Of a DNA stretch of 64,000 nt, positions 1-10,779 are shown one piece after another; position 1 is the first letter of the stretch, and every line of letters starts with the position of its first letter. The stretch comes from Polyangium fumosum (GTDB lineage: Bacteria > Myxococcota_A > Polyangia > Polyangiales > Polyangiaceae), in the NCBI RefSeq assembly GCF_005144585.1, contig NZ_SSMQ01000014.1, forward strand, positions 1-64,000, in the 5' to 3' direction. The notes under the pieces were generated by a model. That model saw only the letters and a list, made by a program, of their open reading frames with translations, was not told where the DNA came from and did no database searches. The position numbers and the translations under genes were made by a program.

Positions 1-538
1 CCTTCGGCGGGTCGAGGTAGAGCTCGCAGATGCGCCGGACCTTCGGTCGAAAGTCGGGATCGGGGCTGTGCAGCCACGGACGAACCCGGTGCGGCCGGAG
101 TCCTCGGGCCTGGAGCACCCGATGGACTGAAGAACGGCTGACGAGAATGCCTGTGCGTGCATGCAGCTCCGTGGCAATCGCGTCGAGCGTCCACACCTCC
201 CGCAGCGGCGCCTTGCTGCCATCGGGACGACTGCACGCGATCTTCACGATCTCGCAGCGAGTTTCCAGGTCAATGCTCGGCGGACGCCCCGAACGCGGCG
301 CGTCCAGGAGCGATTCGAGGTACGGTCGCTGCCGCCAGCGCGCGCTCCATTTGTCGACGGTGCTGACAGCGCATCCGAGCCGTCGCGCCACGCTGGCGGG
401 ACCGACTCCATCTGCCCGAAGAAGGATCATCCTCACGCGCTGCGCGAGTGCCTGCGGCGTGCTGGTGCGACGAACACACGCTTCCAGGCGCTTACGCTCG
501 CTCGGCGAGACGTGCACAGGGGTGGCCGGCTGCGGCAT
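1..538 (-). CDS. IS630-type transposase, N-terminal part (runs off the left edge)
   Basis: Reading leftward from an ATG at 538 gives 179 open codons to the window edge, so the C-terminal catalytic part is outside the window. The protein starts MPQPATPVHVSPSERKRLEA and has an N-terminal helix-turn-helix (VARRLGCAVSTVDKWRARW, about residues 50-70) followed by a second winged-helix part (LVSRSSVHRVLQARGLRPHR, about 132-152) and then KVRRICELYLDPPKG. This tandem DNA-binding layout, with the last segment leading to the DDE domain, is that of IS630/Tc1-mariner transposases. Only the DNA-binding half is visible, so I cannot tell whether the element is intact. No clear terminal inverted repeat was found between 539 and 713. 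Confidence 0.8.
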   Translation of the reverse strand, partial: MPQPATPVHVSPSERKRLEACVRRTSTPQALAQRVRMILLRADGVGPASVARRLGCAVSTVDKWSARWRQRPYLESLLDAPRSGRPPSIDLETRCEIVKIACSRPDGSKAPLREVWTLDAIATELHARTGILVSRSSVHRVLQARGLRPHRVRPWLHSPDPDFRPKVRRICELYLDPPK

Positions 539-713
539 GTGCCCCTGAACAGAACAACAGGGGAGGATGTTTCCATGACGAACCCTCCGTTGCTCTCGGA
601 CGAACCCGAGGAGGAGGGCGCGGAGGGATGGGAACGACTACGAACTTCCGGGATGATGTACTAGTCGGCGCGGCGAGCTTGTTCGCGACGCATGCGCGCG
701 TCACGCTCGGCGG

Positions 714-1027
714 ATGGACTGGAAGCTCTTCGCCTCGACGTTCGCCGCCATCTTCCTCGCGGAGATGGGCGACAAGACGCAGATCGCGACGCTCTCGCTG
801 GCCGGCAGCAGCTCGTCGCGCTGGGTGGTCTTTGCGGCCTCGGCGCTCGCGCTGGTCTCGACGAGCGCGGTCGCTGTGCTGCTCGGGGAGGTCGTGAGCC
901 GCCACGTGCCGGCGATCTGGGTCAAGCGCGCGGCGGGGCTCGTGTTCGTGGTGCTCGGCGTGATCTATCTGGTGGGCGCGAAGGAGGAGCCGGAGGCTCG
1001 TTCGGGCGAGCCCCCGTCGGCGCGTGA

Positions 1028-1037
<10 letters not shown>
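714..1037 (+). CDS. GDT1/TMEM165 (UPF0016) family membrane protein, single-repeat form
   Basis: A 107-residue protein with three hydrophobic segments (about 8-25, 39-63 and 69-90). The first carries the family signature ExGDKT (EMGDKTQIATL, residues 17-27), which lines the cation path in GDT1 proteins, known as Mn2+ or Ca2+ exporters. Family members usually have about 190 residues or more with two copies of the motif in inverted topology. This one has a single copy, so it would have to act as a dimer or with another half-protein, or it is a remnant. It lies next to a transposase gene and its 3' end overlaps the convergent inositol-phosphate synthase by 10 bases. Substrate is not readable from sequence. 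Confidence 0.75.
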
Positions 1038-2341
<1,304 letters not shown>

Positions 2342-3049
2342 TCCCGCTCCTCCGTATGTCCCGTCGATCGCCCCGGGGGGGCATGTCTAGGCCAACGCCG
2401 CATGACACTCAAGCGGCGCTTGCAAACGTCGACCCACGGAGCATGACGTGCCGCGCGGCGTGTGCACGGCGTCTGCGCGATCCCCGCGGGGACACGAACG
2501 ACCACGGCGCGTGGGGTCTGACCCGAACGGGGTGGGCACGGTGCAGGTCACGTCGCGGACGCGGGATCGTACGGCTCGGATCGGCTGACCGCGCGCCCCA
2601 CGACGCTCGCTCGCGCGATGACGCGAACGTTCGCCGCGGGGTCTGGCAACGACGTCAGGCTGTCGCGCCACGCGCACGCCTCACCTCGCTCGTGTGCATG
2701 CGCGTGCATGTGCGCGTAACGAGGTTGCTGCGAAGTTTCAGCGCGATTTTCTGGAGCCACGCGCGTGAGGTGCGAACGCGCGGTAGCGGCGCCGCTGGCC
2801 TCCGGCTTGCTTCGAATGGAGATGCGTCTCCCTCGCGTCGCACGCCGATCCCCATCGGATGCGCGGTCGTGATGGCGCTCGGCTCCGCGCGTCGGAATCG
2901 GGCGGGTGTTGCGCTTTTGCAACACTGTGAGGCGCCGGAACACCGCGTTTTGAAAGCGGCCCGAAGGGAATTGTTTCGCAGGTAGAAGGCGTGCTACGAG
3001 GGGCGCCTTCGGATTGGGCAACGCACCTTCCATGCTTGAAAAACGAACG
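2342..3049. other. long divergent intergenic region
   Basis: About 700 bases between ino1 and the divergent nucleotidyltransferase contain no gene I can support. The open frames here give Arg/Ala/Ser-rich translations without family resemblance. The region should hold both promoters. The one clear structure is the palindrome at 2906-2925. Confidence 0.6.
2906..2925. promoter_or_regulatory. perfect 7-bp inverted repeat upstream of the nucleotidyltransferase
   Basis: GTGTTGC at 2906-2912 and GCAACAC at 2919-2925 form a perfect inverted repeat with a 6-base spacer (GCTTTT). It is about 125 bases upstream of the preferred start at 3050. There is no T-tract after it, so an operator is more likely than a terminator. 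No protein can be named for it. Confidence 0.35.
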
Positions 3050-3868
3050 ATGGAGCGGGCGATCGTGCTCGCGGCAGGTACCGGCTCTCGTCTCGTGAGC
3101 GGCGAGATCGCACCGAAGCCCCTCAAGCCGGTCGCCGGGGTTCCGCTTCTGGTTCGCATCCTCCGCACGCTGCGCGCCGAGGGGATCCGCGAGGTCGTGG
3201 TGGTCACGGGCTACAAGGAAGAGCTCATTCGCCGCGCGCTCGGCGAGAGCTCCCTCGGCCTGTCGATCTCGTTCGTGAGCAACACGCAGTACGAGCGCAA
3301 GAACGGCGTGTCGCTGCTCGCCGCGCGTGAGCACGTCATCCCGGGGACGCTGCTCACGATGGCCGATCACCTGTACGCGCCGGCGATTGTGCGTCGGCTC
3401 GCCGCGCTCGACCTGCCGAGCCGCGCGGCCGCGCTCGCCGTCGATTACGACATCCCGCGCTGCTTCGACCTCGATGACGCCACGAAGGTGCGCGTCGAGC
3501 GCGGGCGCATCGTGGACATCGGCAAGGAGATCGCGGCGTACGATGCGCTCGACACGGGCGTGTTCCGCATCGGCCCCTCGCTCGTCGAAGCGCTGGATCG
3601 CGTGTACGCGGCGAAGGGAGATTGTTCGCTCTCGGAGGGCGTGCGCGCGCTCGCCGACGAGGGGATGTTTTTCGCGTGCGACGCGGGCGACGCGCGGTGG
3701 ATCGACGTCGACACGCCGGCCGCGCTGGAGCAGGCCGAGGCCCTTTTGCGCATGTTCGGCGACGGGCTCGATCGCGACACGTATCCGCGTCCCTCGGATC
3801 GCGTGGCGCCGGTGAGCCGCTCGTGGGCCGCGGGCTATCAGCCCGCTTCGCCTGCGGACGCCGAGTAA
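3050..3868 (+). CDS. NTP-transferase, probable inositol-1-phosphate cytidylyltransferase
   Basis: A 272-residue GT-A fold nucleotidyltransferase. The signature loop LAAGTGSRL is at residues 7-15, followed by PKPLKPVAGVPLL. The pattern NGVSLLAAREHV, then LLTMADHLY, then DATKVRVERGRIVDIGKEI, ALDTGVFRI and WIDVDTPAALEQAE follows, block by block as I recall it, the cytidylyltransferase domain of the thermophile enzymes that make CDP-inositol for di-myo-inositol phosphate. Here the domain stands alone, without the CDP-alcohol phosphotransferase part. The divergent ino1 gene supports an inositol-phosphate substrate. Starts at 3014 (TTG) and 3032 (ATG) are also in frame; 3050 is chosen because family members begin just before the glycine-rich loop. 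Mannose- or glucose-phosphate would be the alternative substrates. Confidence 0.75.
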   Translation: MERAIVLAAGTGSRLVSGEIAPKPLKPVAGVPLLVRILRTLRAEGIREVVVVTGYKEELIRRALGESSLGLSISFVSNTQYERKNGVSLLAAREHVIPGTLLTMADHLYAPAIVRRLAALDLPSRAAALAVDYDIPRCFDLDDATKVRVERGRIVDIGKEIAAYDALDTGVFRIGPSLVEALDRVYAAKGDCSLSEGVRALADEGMFFACDAGDARWIDVDTPAALEQAEALLRMFGDGLDRDTYPRPSDRVAPVSRSWAAGYQPASPADAE

Positions 3869-3875
3869 AACCCGT

Positions 3876-4622
3876 TCAGCGATTCAGGGGGCGGAGGCCC
3901 GTGCGCGCCAGGAACGCGGCGCACGCGGGCACGGCCGTCCCCGGGCCGCCCGTGCCGCTCGTGAGATCCCGGGCGAAACGATCGAGATCCTCGGGCGTAT
4001 CGATCTCGTAGGTCGGCTTGAGGAGCTGCGTCTCCAACCCAAGCTCCGCGGCGCGTTTCGTCGCGCGTTCGAGCACGCCGGGCGACGTCCAGTCGACGCC
4101 GTCGAAGAGCGCGGGCTCGGGTTGTGTCGTGCCGAGGAGGTAAAGGCCGCCCGGCCCCGTCGGCCCGAGCAGCAGGCGCTTTCGCTTGGCGGCGAGCCAG
4201 AGCAGGCCTTCGAAGATCTCGTCGAGCGGCATGAACGGCGCGTCGGTCGTGACGATCACCGCGGCCTCGGCGCCCGACGTGAAGAGGTGCGCGAGCCCGT
4301 GGCCGAGCCGCTGTTCCACGCTCGTCGTGCCGGCCGAGACGACGTGTTGCCATCGTCCGGGCATGAGCTTTTGCAGCGCTGCGCTCTCCTCGTCGGACAC
4401 GCTGAGCACCGCGCGATACGCCATCGGCAGGATGGCCAGCATGTTCAACGCGTCGCCGAGGAGCGCCGACGCGAATTCCGCTGCGGCCTCCGGGGAGAGC
4501 GGTGGGGAGAGGCGAGGCTTCGCCGTCCCCGCGATCGGAGCACGGGCGAGGACGCCGAGCGCGAGCCTCTGCGGGCGAACGGTGGGGCGGGCGCGATGGT
4601 CGGCCACGCCTCGTCGTACCAC
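3876..4622 (-). CDS. DUF2064 / TIGR04282-type glycosyltransferase family protein
   Basis: A protein of about 248 residues. The N-terminal block LGVLARAPIAGTAKPRLSP matches the arm with which this family opens (a variant of the nucleotide-binding loop of GT-A enzymes). VTTDAPFMP corresponds to the metal-binding Asp segment and YEIDTPEDLDRF to the usual C-terminal block. Members are annotated as glycosyltransferases but their reaction is not established. The GTG at 4622 is preferred because AAGGA lies 10 bases upstream; an in-frame ATG at 4733 would add 37 residues without a ribosome site. It is convergent with the cytidylyltransferase-like gene, 7 bases apart. Confidence 0.7.
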   Translation of the reverse strand: MVRRGVADHRARPTVRPQRLALGVLARAPIAGTAKPRLSPPLSPEAAAEFASALLGDALNMLAILPMAYRAVLSVSDEESAALQKLMPGRWQHVVSAGTTSVEQRLGHGLAHLFTSGAEAAVIVTTDAPFMPLDEIFEGLLWLAAKRKRLLLGPTGPGGLYLLGTTQPEPALFDGVDWTSPGVLERATKRAAELGLETQLLKPTYEIDTPEDLDRFARDLTSGTGGPGTAVPACAAFLARTGLRPLNR

Positions 4623-4821
4623 GAGTTTCGTGTCCTTGGCCAAGCGAGAGGAGGTCGATTCGAGGGCGGCCCCCGAGTGCGGCCTTTCTTTGTCCCGGCC
4701 TCGATTGCGTCGCGGCGGATCCTCTGAAACCATGAGCGTATCGGCTCGGCGCCCGCGGTCATGGGGGGCAGGGGCGCCGGGAGGCCCGCGGCAGGGTGTC
4801 CCCGCCGGTGAGGAGGTAGCC

Positions 4822-6093
4822 GTGTCCATATCGACCATCCTCGACGTCGCGATCGGGATCTCCTTTGTCTTCATGCTGCTCAGCGTGATCGCTTCGGCCG
4901 TCACGGAGGCGATCTCCGGCTTCCTGTCGCTGCGCTCCGTCACGCTGCGGCAAGGCATCGAGCGGCTCCTCAAGGACCGCACGCTGACGGACAAGGTGTA
5001 TGCGCATCCGCTCATCGACGGTTTGACGAAGGACGACGACAGCGACCCCTCGTACATCCCGTCGGACCTCTTCGCGCGCGCGCTCATCGACGCCGTCGCG
5101 GGATGGAAGGACGGCACGGATCAATCGCGGCGCCCGGAGCGCATGGGCCTGCTCCGCGGCATCTTCGCGATCCCGCTCCGCGCGCTTCGAGGCTTCTTTC
5201 GCAGGCTCTGGCCGAAGGTCGAGGGCGGAGGCGAGGGCACGACGAAGAGGGCCGCGGCGAGCCTCGACGATTTCAGGAAGCGCCTCGCCGAGGCCAAGGA
5301 CTTCGAGGAGGACACGCGCGTCGCGCTCACGGCGCTCGTGTCGGACGCGAGCGTCAAGACGCTCGAGGACGCAAGCCAGCAGATCGCTGCCTGGTTCGAT
5401 CGCGCGATGGACAGCGTCTCCGGCTGGTACAAGCGGACGGCGCACACCCTGATCGCCGTCGTGGGGCTCTTCGCGTCCGTCGTGCTGAACGTGGACACGT
5501 TCCTCGTCCTCGACAGCCTCAATCGCGACGCCGTGCTCCGCGAGTCCGTGGCGACGGCGGTCGCCGAGAGCGTGAAGTCGGAGTCGGCTGTGGTGAAGAC
5601 GGCCGCGGAGGTCACGGCGGAGCAAAAGGCGAACGCGAACGCAAAGCCGTCCGAGGTGTTCGTCGACGAGAAGAAGACCGAGGAGCTCGTGCGCAAGCGT
5701 GTCGTCGCGGTGAAGCGGGGCCTCGACGAGCTCACGTTGCCGATGGGCTGGCCCGAGGGGCGTGCGTTCTTCTGCACGCCGACGGCCGAGGTCTCGTGTG
5801 ATCGACGCTCGGTGCCGGCGACGCTCGGCGGGTTCGGGCGTCGCTTCGGCGGATGGATCTTCACGGCGATCGCGATCGCTCTCGGCGCGCCGTTCTGGTT
5901 CGACCTCCTGAACAAGCTCATCAACCTGCGCGCGGCCGCGCCGACGCCCGAGAAGGCCCGTCCCAAGGAGCGCACGGCCACCGCCGAGCCGCAGCCGCAG
6001 CCGTCGGCCAGCGTGGTTACGCCCGTGCGTGAACAAGAGAGCGTACGTCCCGTCGCCACGCGGAACAGTGCTCCGCCTCCTCCGCTTTCCTGA
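4822..6093 (+). CDS. conserved membrane protein of unknown function
   Basis: A 423-residue protein starting at GTG 4822 with a near-perfect ribosome site (AGGAGG at 4811-4816). A hydrophobic segment lies at about residues 5-33, a second at about 212-240 and a third near 345-373. Between the first two is a long charged soluble part, and another sits between the second and third. The C-terminal 50 residues are Pro/Ala/Glu-rich and probably disordered. I do not recognise a catalytic motif. The layout (N-terminal anchor, cytoplasmic domain, TM pair) suggests a structural or regulatory membrane protein. The HEAT-repeat gene follows on the same strand after about 80 bases. Confidence 0.7.
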   Translation: MSISTILDVAIGISFVFMLLSVIASAVTEAISGFLSLRSVTLRQGIERLLKDRTLTDKVYAHPLIDGLTKDDDSDPSYIPSDLFARALIDAVAGWKDGTDQSRRPERMGLLRGIFAIPLRALRGFFRRLWPKVEGGGEGTTKRAAASLDDFRKRLAEAKDFEEDTRVALTALVSDASVKTLEDASQQIAAWFDRAMDSVSGWYKRTAHTLIAVVGLFASVVLNVDTFLVLDSLNRDAVLRESVATAVAESVKSESAVVKTAAEVTAEQKANANAKPSEVFVDEKKTEELVRKRVVAVKRGLDELTLPMGWPEGRAFFCTPTAEVSCDRRSVPATLGGFGRRFGGWIFTAIAIALGAPFWFDLLNKLINLRAAAPTPEKARPKERTATAEPQPQPSASVVTPVREQESVRPVATRNSAPPPPLS

Positions 6094-6176
6094 ACCTCGC
6101 GCTTCGCGAGGAGCCGGCTCGACCCACAAAACATGGTACGGTGCGCGTCGTGCGTTCGGTCACGCGCTCGATCCGC

Positions 6177-8729
6177 ATGCGTAGCCTCGTCCGAGCCGGC
6201 CTCCTTTCGCTCGGGGTCTCGCTCTCGCTCTTCTCGGGCGGAGCGGCCGACGCGTTCGTCTGGCCCAACGTGCCCGAGCGCATCGCTCGTTCGCTCGCCT
6301 CGCCCGACGTCTCCGAGCGGCGCGCCGCGGCGCAGCGGATCGGCGAGCTCCCCTCGGAGCTCGGCGTCCCGCTCGCGCAACGCGCGCTCGGCGATCCGGA
6401 CGTCGAGGTGCGGCTCGCCGCGGCCGAGGCGGCCATCGCGCTGCGTTTGTCGCGCGCTGGGGACCTCGTCATCGGCTGGCTCGGCGAGGGCGACGCGAGG
6501 CTCCGTCTCGCGGCTTGTGATGTCATCCGCTCGTCGCCCACGGATCGAAGTGTCGTGGCGCTTGGCCGCGTGCTCGGGGATCCCGACGCGAAGGTCCGTG
6601 TCGCCGCGGCGTCGGCCATGGGCAGCTCGGGTTTGCCCGACGCGGTCTCGCCGCTGCTCGGGCACCTCGACGACAGCGCGCTCGAAGTGCGCGTCGAGGT
6701 GGCACGCGCGCTCGGCAGGCTCGCCGATCCACGCGCTGTCGTCCCCCTGATCGGCAAGGTGCAGGACGCCGTGCCGGAGGTGCGTCGCGCCGTGGCGCGC
6801 GCGCTCGGCGAACTCGGGGATGCGCGCGCCACGAGCGCGCTCATGATCGCCCTGCAGGACGGCTCGCAGGACGTACGCGTCGAGGCCGTCACCGCGCTCG
6901 GCAAGCTGCGCTCGGACGAGGCCACGGCGGCGATCGCGCCGCTCCTCGAAGCGAACGCGGGGAGCGACGCGGTCCTCGCGCCGACGACTATGCCCGGCGT
7001 GAGGCCGGGGCAGGGGAGCGCGGGCGCGGGGGAGGTGCGCGCCGCGGCGCTTCGGGCGCTTGGCCGCATCGGCTCGGAGAGCGCCGTGCGTGCGCTCATC
7101 GGCGCGCTCGCGAAGGATGATCCTTCTGCGCCGCGTTCGCCGGTCCGCGAGGCGCTCGTCGCGGCGGGCAAGAGCGCGGCGCCGCAGCTCGTCGCGGTGC
7201 TGTCGGGCTCGCCCTCGCCGTCCACGGCGGCGGGCGCGGCGCTCGTGCTCGGCGCGCTCGGCGCGAAGGAGGGGCTCGATCCGACCGTGCGCGCGATGCA
7301 GCGGGGCGTCTTGCCGCTCAAGCACGGGCTCCGCGCGCTCGCGGTCCTCGGCGCATCGGAGGCGCTCCCGGCGGTGCTCGAGCTTCTCTCGGACGCGGAT
7401 CCCACCGTGCGACGCGAGGCCATCCGCGCGGCCTCGGAGCTGCTCGATCCGGCGCGGCCCGACGGGCGCGCGGTCGATCCGGCGCGCGCCATGCTGCTCG
7501 ACGCGGCGACCCCGCCCGACGAGAAGATCGAGCTCGTGCGGCTCCTCGGTCGCACGGGCTCGCCGCGCGCGCACGACGTGCTCTTGCCGCTCACGACCAC
7601 GAAATCCCGCTCGTTCCGGCTCGCGGTCCTCGAGGCGCTCGGCGCGTACACGCCCGCGCCGCCGAAGGTCGAGGCCGTGCTGCTCGAGGCGATCGCCGAC
7701 GACGCGGCGGACGTGCGGCTCGCGGCGGCGGCGTCGATCGCGCGGGCGGGCGGCCCCTCGGCTGCGGCGAAGCTGCTCGAGCGGCTCCAGGTCGCGGCCG
7801 AGCAAGATCGCGGGGCGATTGGCCTCGCGCTCGCGGGGGCGCTCTCGCGCGTGACGGATCCGGCGCTCGCAGCGCGTGTCGGCGCGGCCCTCCCGTCGTC
7901 GCCCGACGTCGCGCGGGATGCCTTGCTGGAGGGCCTCGGTCGCATGCGCGGCGAGGCGAGCAGCAAGGTCCTGCGCGGGTTCGTCGCGTCTGGCATCGAC
8001 GATCGGCGCAAGGTCGCCGAGGCGCTCGCGGGGCATCCGGAGGCCGCGTCGGTGCTCGTTCCGCTGCTCGGCGACGCCGATCCCGGCGTACGCGCGAACG
8101 CTGCTTGGTCGCTCGGCGCCGTCGGCAAGAAGGACGCCTTGGCGGCGCTCACGCGTGCCGTGACCGATCCCGACGTGGCCGTCGCGGGCAACGCGGCGGG
8201 CGCGCTGGGTCGCGTGGCGGCGCGCGAGGGCGCGGCGGCCGACGTGCAGACCTCGCTCTGCCGCGCAGCCGCCGATCCGCGGCCCTACGTGCGGGCCAAC
8301 GCGGTCGTCTCGCTCGGCCTCGCGGGGGCCTCGTGCGAGGCGGGGCTCGTGGTGGGCCTCCTCCAGCGGGATCGCTCCGAGGCCGTGCGCCTCGCGGCAG
8401 CCGAGGCGCTCTGGCGGGACGTCGCGCGGGCGCAGACGGGCAAGGAGACCGAGCGTCGCGCGCTCGCGCGATGTGCCGGCGAAGATCGCAACGCCACCGT
8501 GGCGAACCGTTGCGCGCGTCCGCCAGTGCGAACCCCTGGCACCGACGATGTCCTCGTGTTCGTCGCGCCCGACGGCAAGGACGAGCCACTCGCGCGCGCG
8601 CCTTACGCGCTCGTGCGGGAGGACGGGCTCCTCCGCATGGGCATCGCGGATCGGCGTGGCGCGTTCTTCGAGTTCCAGGTCCCCAAGGGGACGATCCGGC
8701 TCGCGGTCCCGGCGCAGCTCGCGCGGTAG
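6177..8729 (+). CDS. exported HEAT-repeat protein
   Basis: About 850 residues. The ATG at 6177 gives a good signal peptide (MRSLVRAGLLSLGVSLSLF, cleavage after GGAADA), so this start is preferred over the upstream GTG at 6141. Nearly the whole protein is a solenoid of roughly 30-residue alpha-helical repeats with the HEAT / PBS-lyase pattern (for example DPDVEVRLAAAEAAIAL, DPDAKVRVAAASAMGSSG, DADPGVRANAAWSLGAVG). The last 75 residues leave the pattern and form a short beta-rich cap (DDVLVFVAPDGKDE...). Such scaffolds bind other proteins; no partner is indicated. Position before a VWA lipoprotein gene on the same strand hints at envelope function, but they are 240 bases apart. Confidence 0.85.
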   Translation: MRSLVRAGLLSLGVSLSLFSGGAADAFVWPNVPERIARSLASPDVSERRAAAQRIGELPSELGVPLAQRALGDPDVEVRLAAAEAAIALRLSRAGDLVIGWLGEGDARLRLAACDVIRSSPTDRSVVALGRVLGDPDAKVRVAAASAMGSSGLPDAVSPLLGHLDDSALEVRVEVARALGRLADPRAVVPLIGKVQDAVPEVRRAVARALGELGDARATSALMIALQDGSQDVRVEAVTALGKLRSDEATAAIAPLLEANAGSDAVLAPTTMPGVRPGQGSAGAGEVRAAALRALGRIGSESAVRALIGALAKDDPSAPRSPVREALVAAGKSAAPQLVAVLSGSPSPSTAAGAALVLGALGAKEGLDPTVRAMQRGVLPLKHGLRALAVLGASEALPAVLELLSDADPTVRREAIRAASELLDPARPDGRAVDPARAMLLDAATPPDEKIELVRLLGRTGSPRAHDVLLPLTTTKSRSFRLAVLEALGAYTPAPPKVEAVLLEAIADDAADVRLAAAASIARAGGPSAAAKLLERLQVAAEQDRGAIGLALAGALSRVTDPALAARVGAALPSSPDVARDALLEGLGRMRGEASSKVLRGFVASGIDDRRKVAEALAGHPEAASVLVPLLGDADPGVRANAAWSLGAVGKKDALAALTRAVTDPDVAVAGNAAGALGRVAAREGAAADVQTSLCRAAADPRPYVRANAVVSLGLAGASCEAGLVVGLLQRDRSEAVRLAAAEALWRDVARAQTGKETERRALARCAGEDRNATVANRCARPPVRTPGTDDVLVFVAPDGKDEPLARAPYALVREDGLLRMGIADRRGAFFEFQVPKGTIRLAVPAQLAR

Positions 8730-8970
8730 GCGAGCGGCCTCCACAAAACCGGTTTACAGGACGAACCATTCTGTCGACCCGGCGCCCGTGGATGCGCGCG
8801 CGTGAAGCACCGGCGCCGAGGCCCTGCCCGGCGCGTCGGCCCTGTCTTTTTTCCGTGGATCTGTGTCATCTTGGGCCGGGGCGCGGCTCGTTTTTGGGGC
8901 CTCGCGGCAGAGATGCCGGGTGCGGGAGGGCACGGACCTTGCCACGCTTCCTTTCGCCTGGAGGTCTTCC

Positions 8971-10545
8971 ATGAAGCGATCGTCTTCTCTTTCCTTCGTC
9001 TTCTCGGCGCTCTGCGCCGCCTGGATCGGCGGCCTCGGCCTTGGCCTCGCCGCGTGTGCAGCCGACGAGTCCCGCGACGACACCTCGCCGCCGGGCCTGG
9101 GTGGCAGCGGGGGCAGCGGCGGCGCTGGCGGCGAGCCGGGAGGCAGCACAGGCGGCACGACCAGCGGCGGCAATGACGAGCCGCCTCCGCCTCACCCGGA
9201 CGACACCCTCGTCGCGGTCTTCGACGGCCCCGCCACGCCGCCCACCGGCTGCATGGGCGTCGATCCGTCCGAGCCGGCCACCTTTTTCGTTTCGGCCGAC
9301 GACTCGAACTCCATGGCGTCGCCGGTCCACGTCCGCGATCTGCTCCGGCTCGGCATGGAGCCTTTCCCGAGCGAGATCCGAACGCACGAATTCCTGAATT
9401 ACTACCGGATCCAGTATCCCGCGGCCCCGTCTGGCCAGCTCTCTCTCTTCCCCGAGCTCGAAGTCGTCGCGGATGCTCCGACGAAGCTCTATTTCCAGGT
9501 CGCCCTGCGCTCCTTCAACGTGATCCAGCCGCGAAAGCCGATGAACATCACGTTCCTCGTCGATACCTCGGGCTCCATGCAGGGCCCGGGCCTCACGCGT
9601 GCGAAGGCCACCGTGCTCGCCATTGCGTCACAGCTCGCGGCCGGCGACCTCGTGGGAATCGTCACGTGGGGCGCGGAGAACAACGTCTTGCTTGCCGATC
9701 ACGTGGTCACGGGCTCGAACGATCCGGCGATCCTCTCCGTCGTCGATGCCCTCACCGCGAGCGGCGGGACGGATCTCGCGAGCGGCCTGAATGCGGGCTA
9801 CGACCTCGCCCAGAAGCATTATGCGCCGGGGCGTTTGAATCGCGTGGTCCTGATCAGCGACGGCGGCGCGAACGTCGGCGTCACGGATGGCACTCGTATC
9901 GCGATGGCGGCCGCGGACGCCGACAAGGAGGGCATCTACCTCCTCGGCGTCGCCACGGGCCCCGCGCTCACACACAACGACGGGGTCATGGATCCGCTCA
10001 CCGACAAGGGCAGGGGCGCGTACGTGTACCTCGATTCCGTCGAGGAGGCCTCGCGCATGTTCGCCGAGCGATTCGACGAGACCATGGACATCGCAGCCCG
10101 GAGCGTGAGCGTCGAGTTCAAGCTCCCCTGGTACTTCAAGATCCACAAGTTCTACGGCGAGGAATACGCGACGGAGAAGCCGGAGGTGGAGCCGCAGCAC
10201 CTCGCGCCCAACGACGCGTTGATCTTCAGCCAGGTCCTCGAAGCCTGCGACGCGTCGGTCATCAACCCCAGCGACCCGGTCACGATTCGCGCCGTCTGGA
10301 CCACGCCCATCACCTACACCAAGCAGACGACGGAGGTCACGACGACGCTCGGCGAGCTGCTCGACGCGCAAAAGATGGGACTGCCGAAGGGCAAGGTGAT
10401 CGTCATGTACGCGGAGGCCCTGAAGCGGCCGAGCAAGAAGACCCTCACCGCGGCGCGCGACGCGGCCCTCGCGTATGACCCGGAGCTCGCCGATCCGGTC
10501 ATCGCCGAGATCGTCTCGCTCCTCGAAAAGCACCCGCAGTTCTGA
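8971..10545 (+). CDS. VWA-domain lipoprotein, YfbK-like
   Basis: A 524-residue protein. The ATG at 8971 has GGAGGT 5 bases upstream. The signal peptide ends in a lipobox (LAAC, Cys about residue 29), followed by a Gly/Ser-rich linker to about 70. A YfbK-type N-terminal block follows (FFVSADDSNSMASPVHVRDL, then RTHEFLNYYRIQYP). The von Willebrand A domain spans about 190-370, with the metal-ion-dependent adhesion motif DTSGSM starting at residue 198 and the later TDLASG and ISDGGAN elements. The C-terminal segment resembles the DUF3520 region of YfbK proteins. It is probably outer-membrane-anchored and binds a protein or surface through the metal site. Ligand unknown. Confidence 0.88.
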   Translation: MKRSSSLSFVFSALCAAWIGGLGLGLAACAADESRDDTSPPGLGGSGGSGGAGGEPGGSTGGTTSGGNDEPPPPHPDDTLVAVFDGPATPPTGCMGVDPSEPATFFVSADDSNSMASPVHVRDLLRLGMEPFPSEIRTHEFLNYYRIQYPAAPSGQLSLFPELEVVADAPTKLYFQVALRSFNVIQPRKPMNITFLVDTSGSMQGPGLTRAKATVLAIASQLAAGDLVGIVTWGAENNVLLADHVVTGSNDPAILSVVDALTASGGTDLASGLNAGYDLAQKHYAPGRLNRVVLISDGGANVGVTDGTRIAMAAADADKEGIYLLGVATGPALTHNDGVMDPLTDKGRGAYVYLDSVEEASRMFAERFDETMDIAARSVSVEFKLPWYFKIHKFYGEEYATEKPEVEPQHLAPNDALIFSQVLEACDASVINPSDPVTIRAVWTTPITYTKQTTEVTTTLGELLDAQKMGLPKGKVIVMYAEALKRPSKKTLTAARDAALAYDPELADPVIAEIVSLLEKHPQF

Positions 10546-10565
10546 GCGGGTCACGGCACACCCGC
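10546..10565 (+). terminator. short GC hairpin just after the VWA gene
   Basis: GCGGGT at 10546-10551 pairs with ACCCGC at 10560-10565 around an 8-base loop, immediately after the stop codon. No T-run follows, so it is only a weak terminator candidate. Confidence 0.3.
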
Positions 10566-10779
10566 AGGGCTTCCCCTCCCGCCGTCCCGACCTTCGCGGC
10601 GCCTGAAGGGGTTCGTTCCCTCTGCCTGCTCCAACGTGTGGGGCGCGTGAGCTCCGAGGCCCTCCCCGCGCCCGAGGCGCTCGGGCTTGTCAGCTCATCG
10701 ACGCCCCTGTACGGTCCCTTTCTATGCCCGAACCCGGTCTGGAACCTTCATTCGGGCGTTGAAACAAGGAGGTTGAACG

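Noticed and set aside
539..713. right end and terminal inverted repeat of the IS630-type element
   Set aside because: Without the other end of the element a terminal repeat cannot be defined; only a short imperfect GGAGG...CCTCC match was seen.
5121..8744. 1207-codon open frame on the minus strand
   Set aside because: Antisense to the membrane protein and HEAT-repeat genes. Composition is Arg-rich and no motif is present.
8746..8755. AAACCGGTTT palindrome after the HEAT-repeat gene
   Set aside because: A 10-base perfect palindrome without a loop or a promoter nearby; too little evidence to call an operator.
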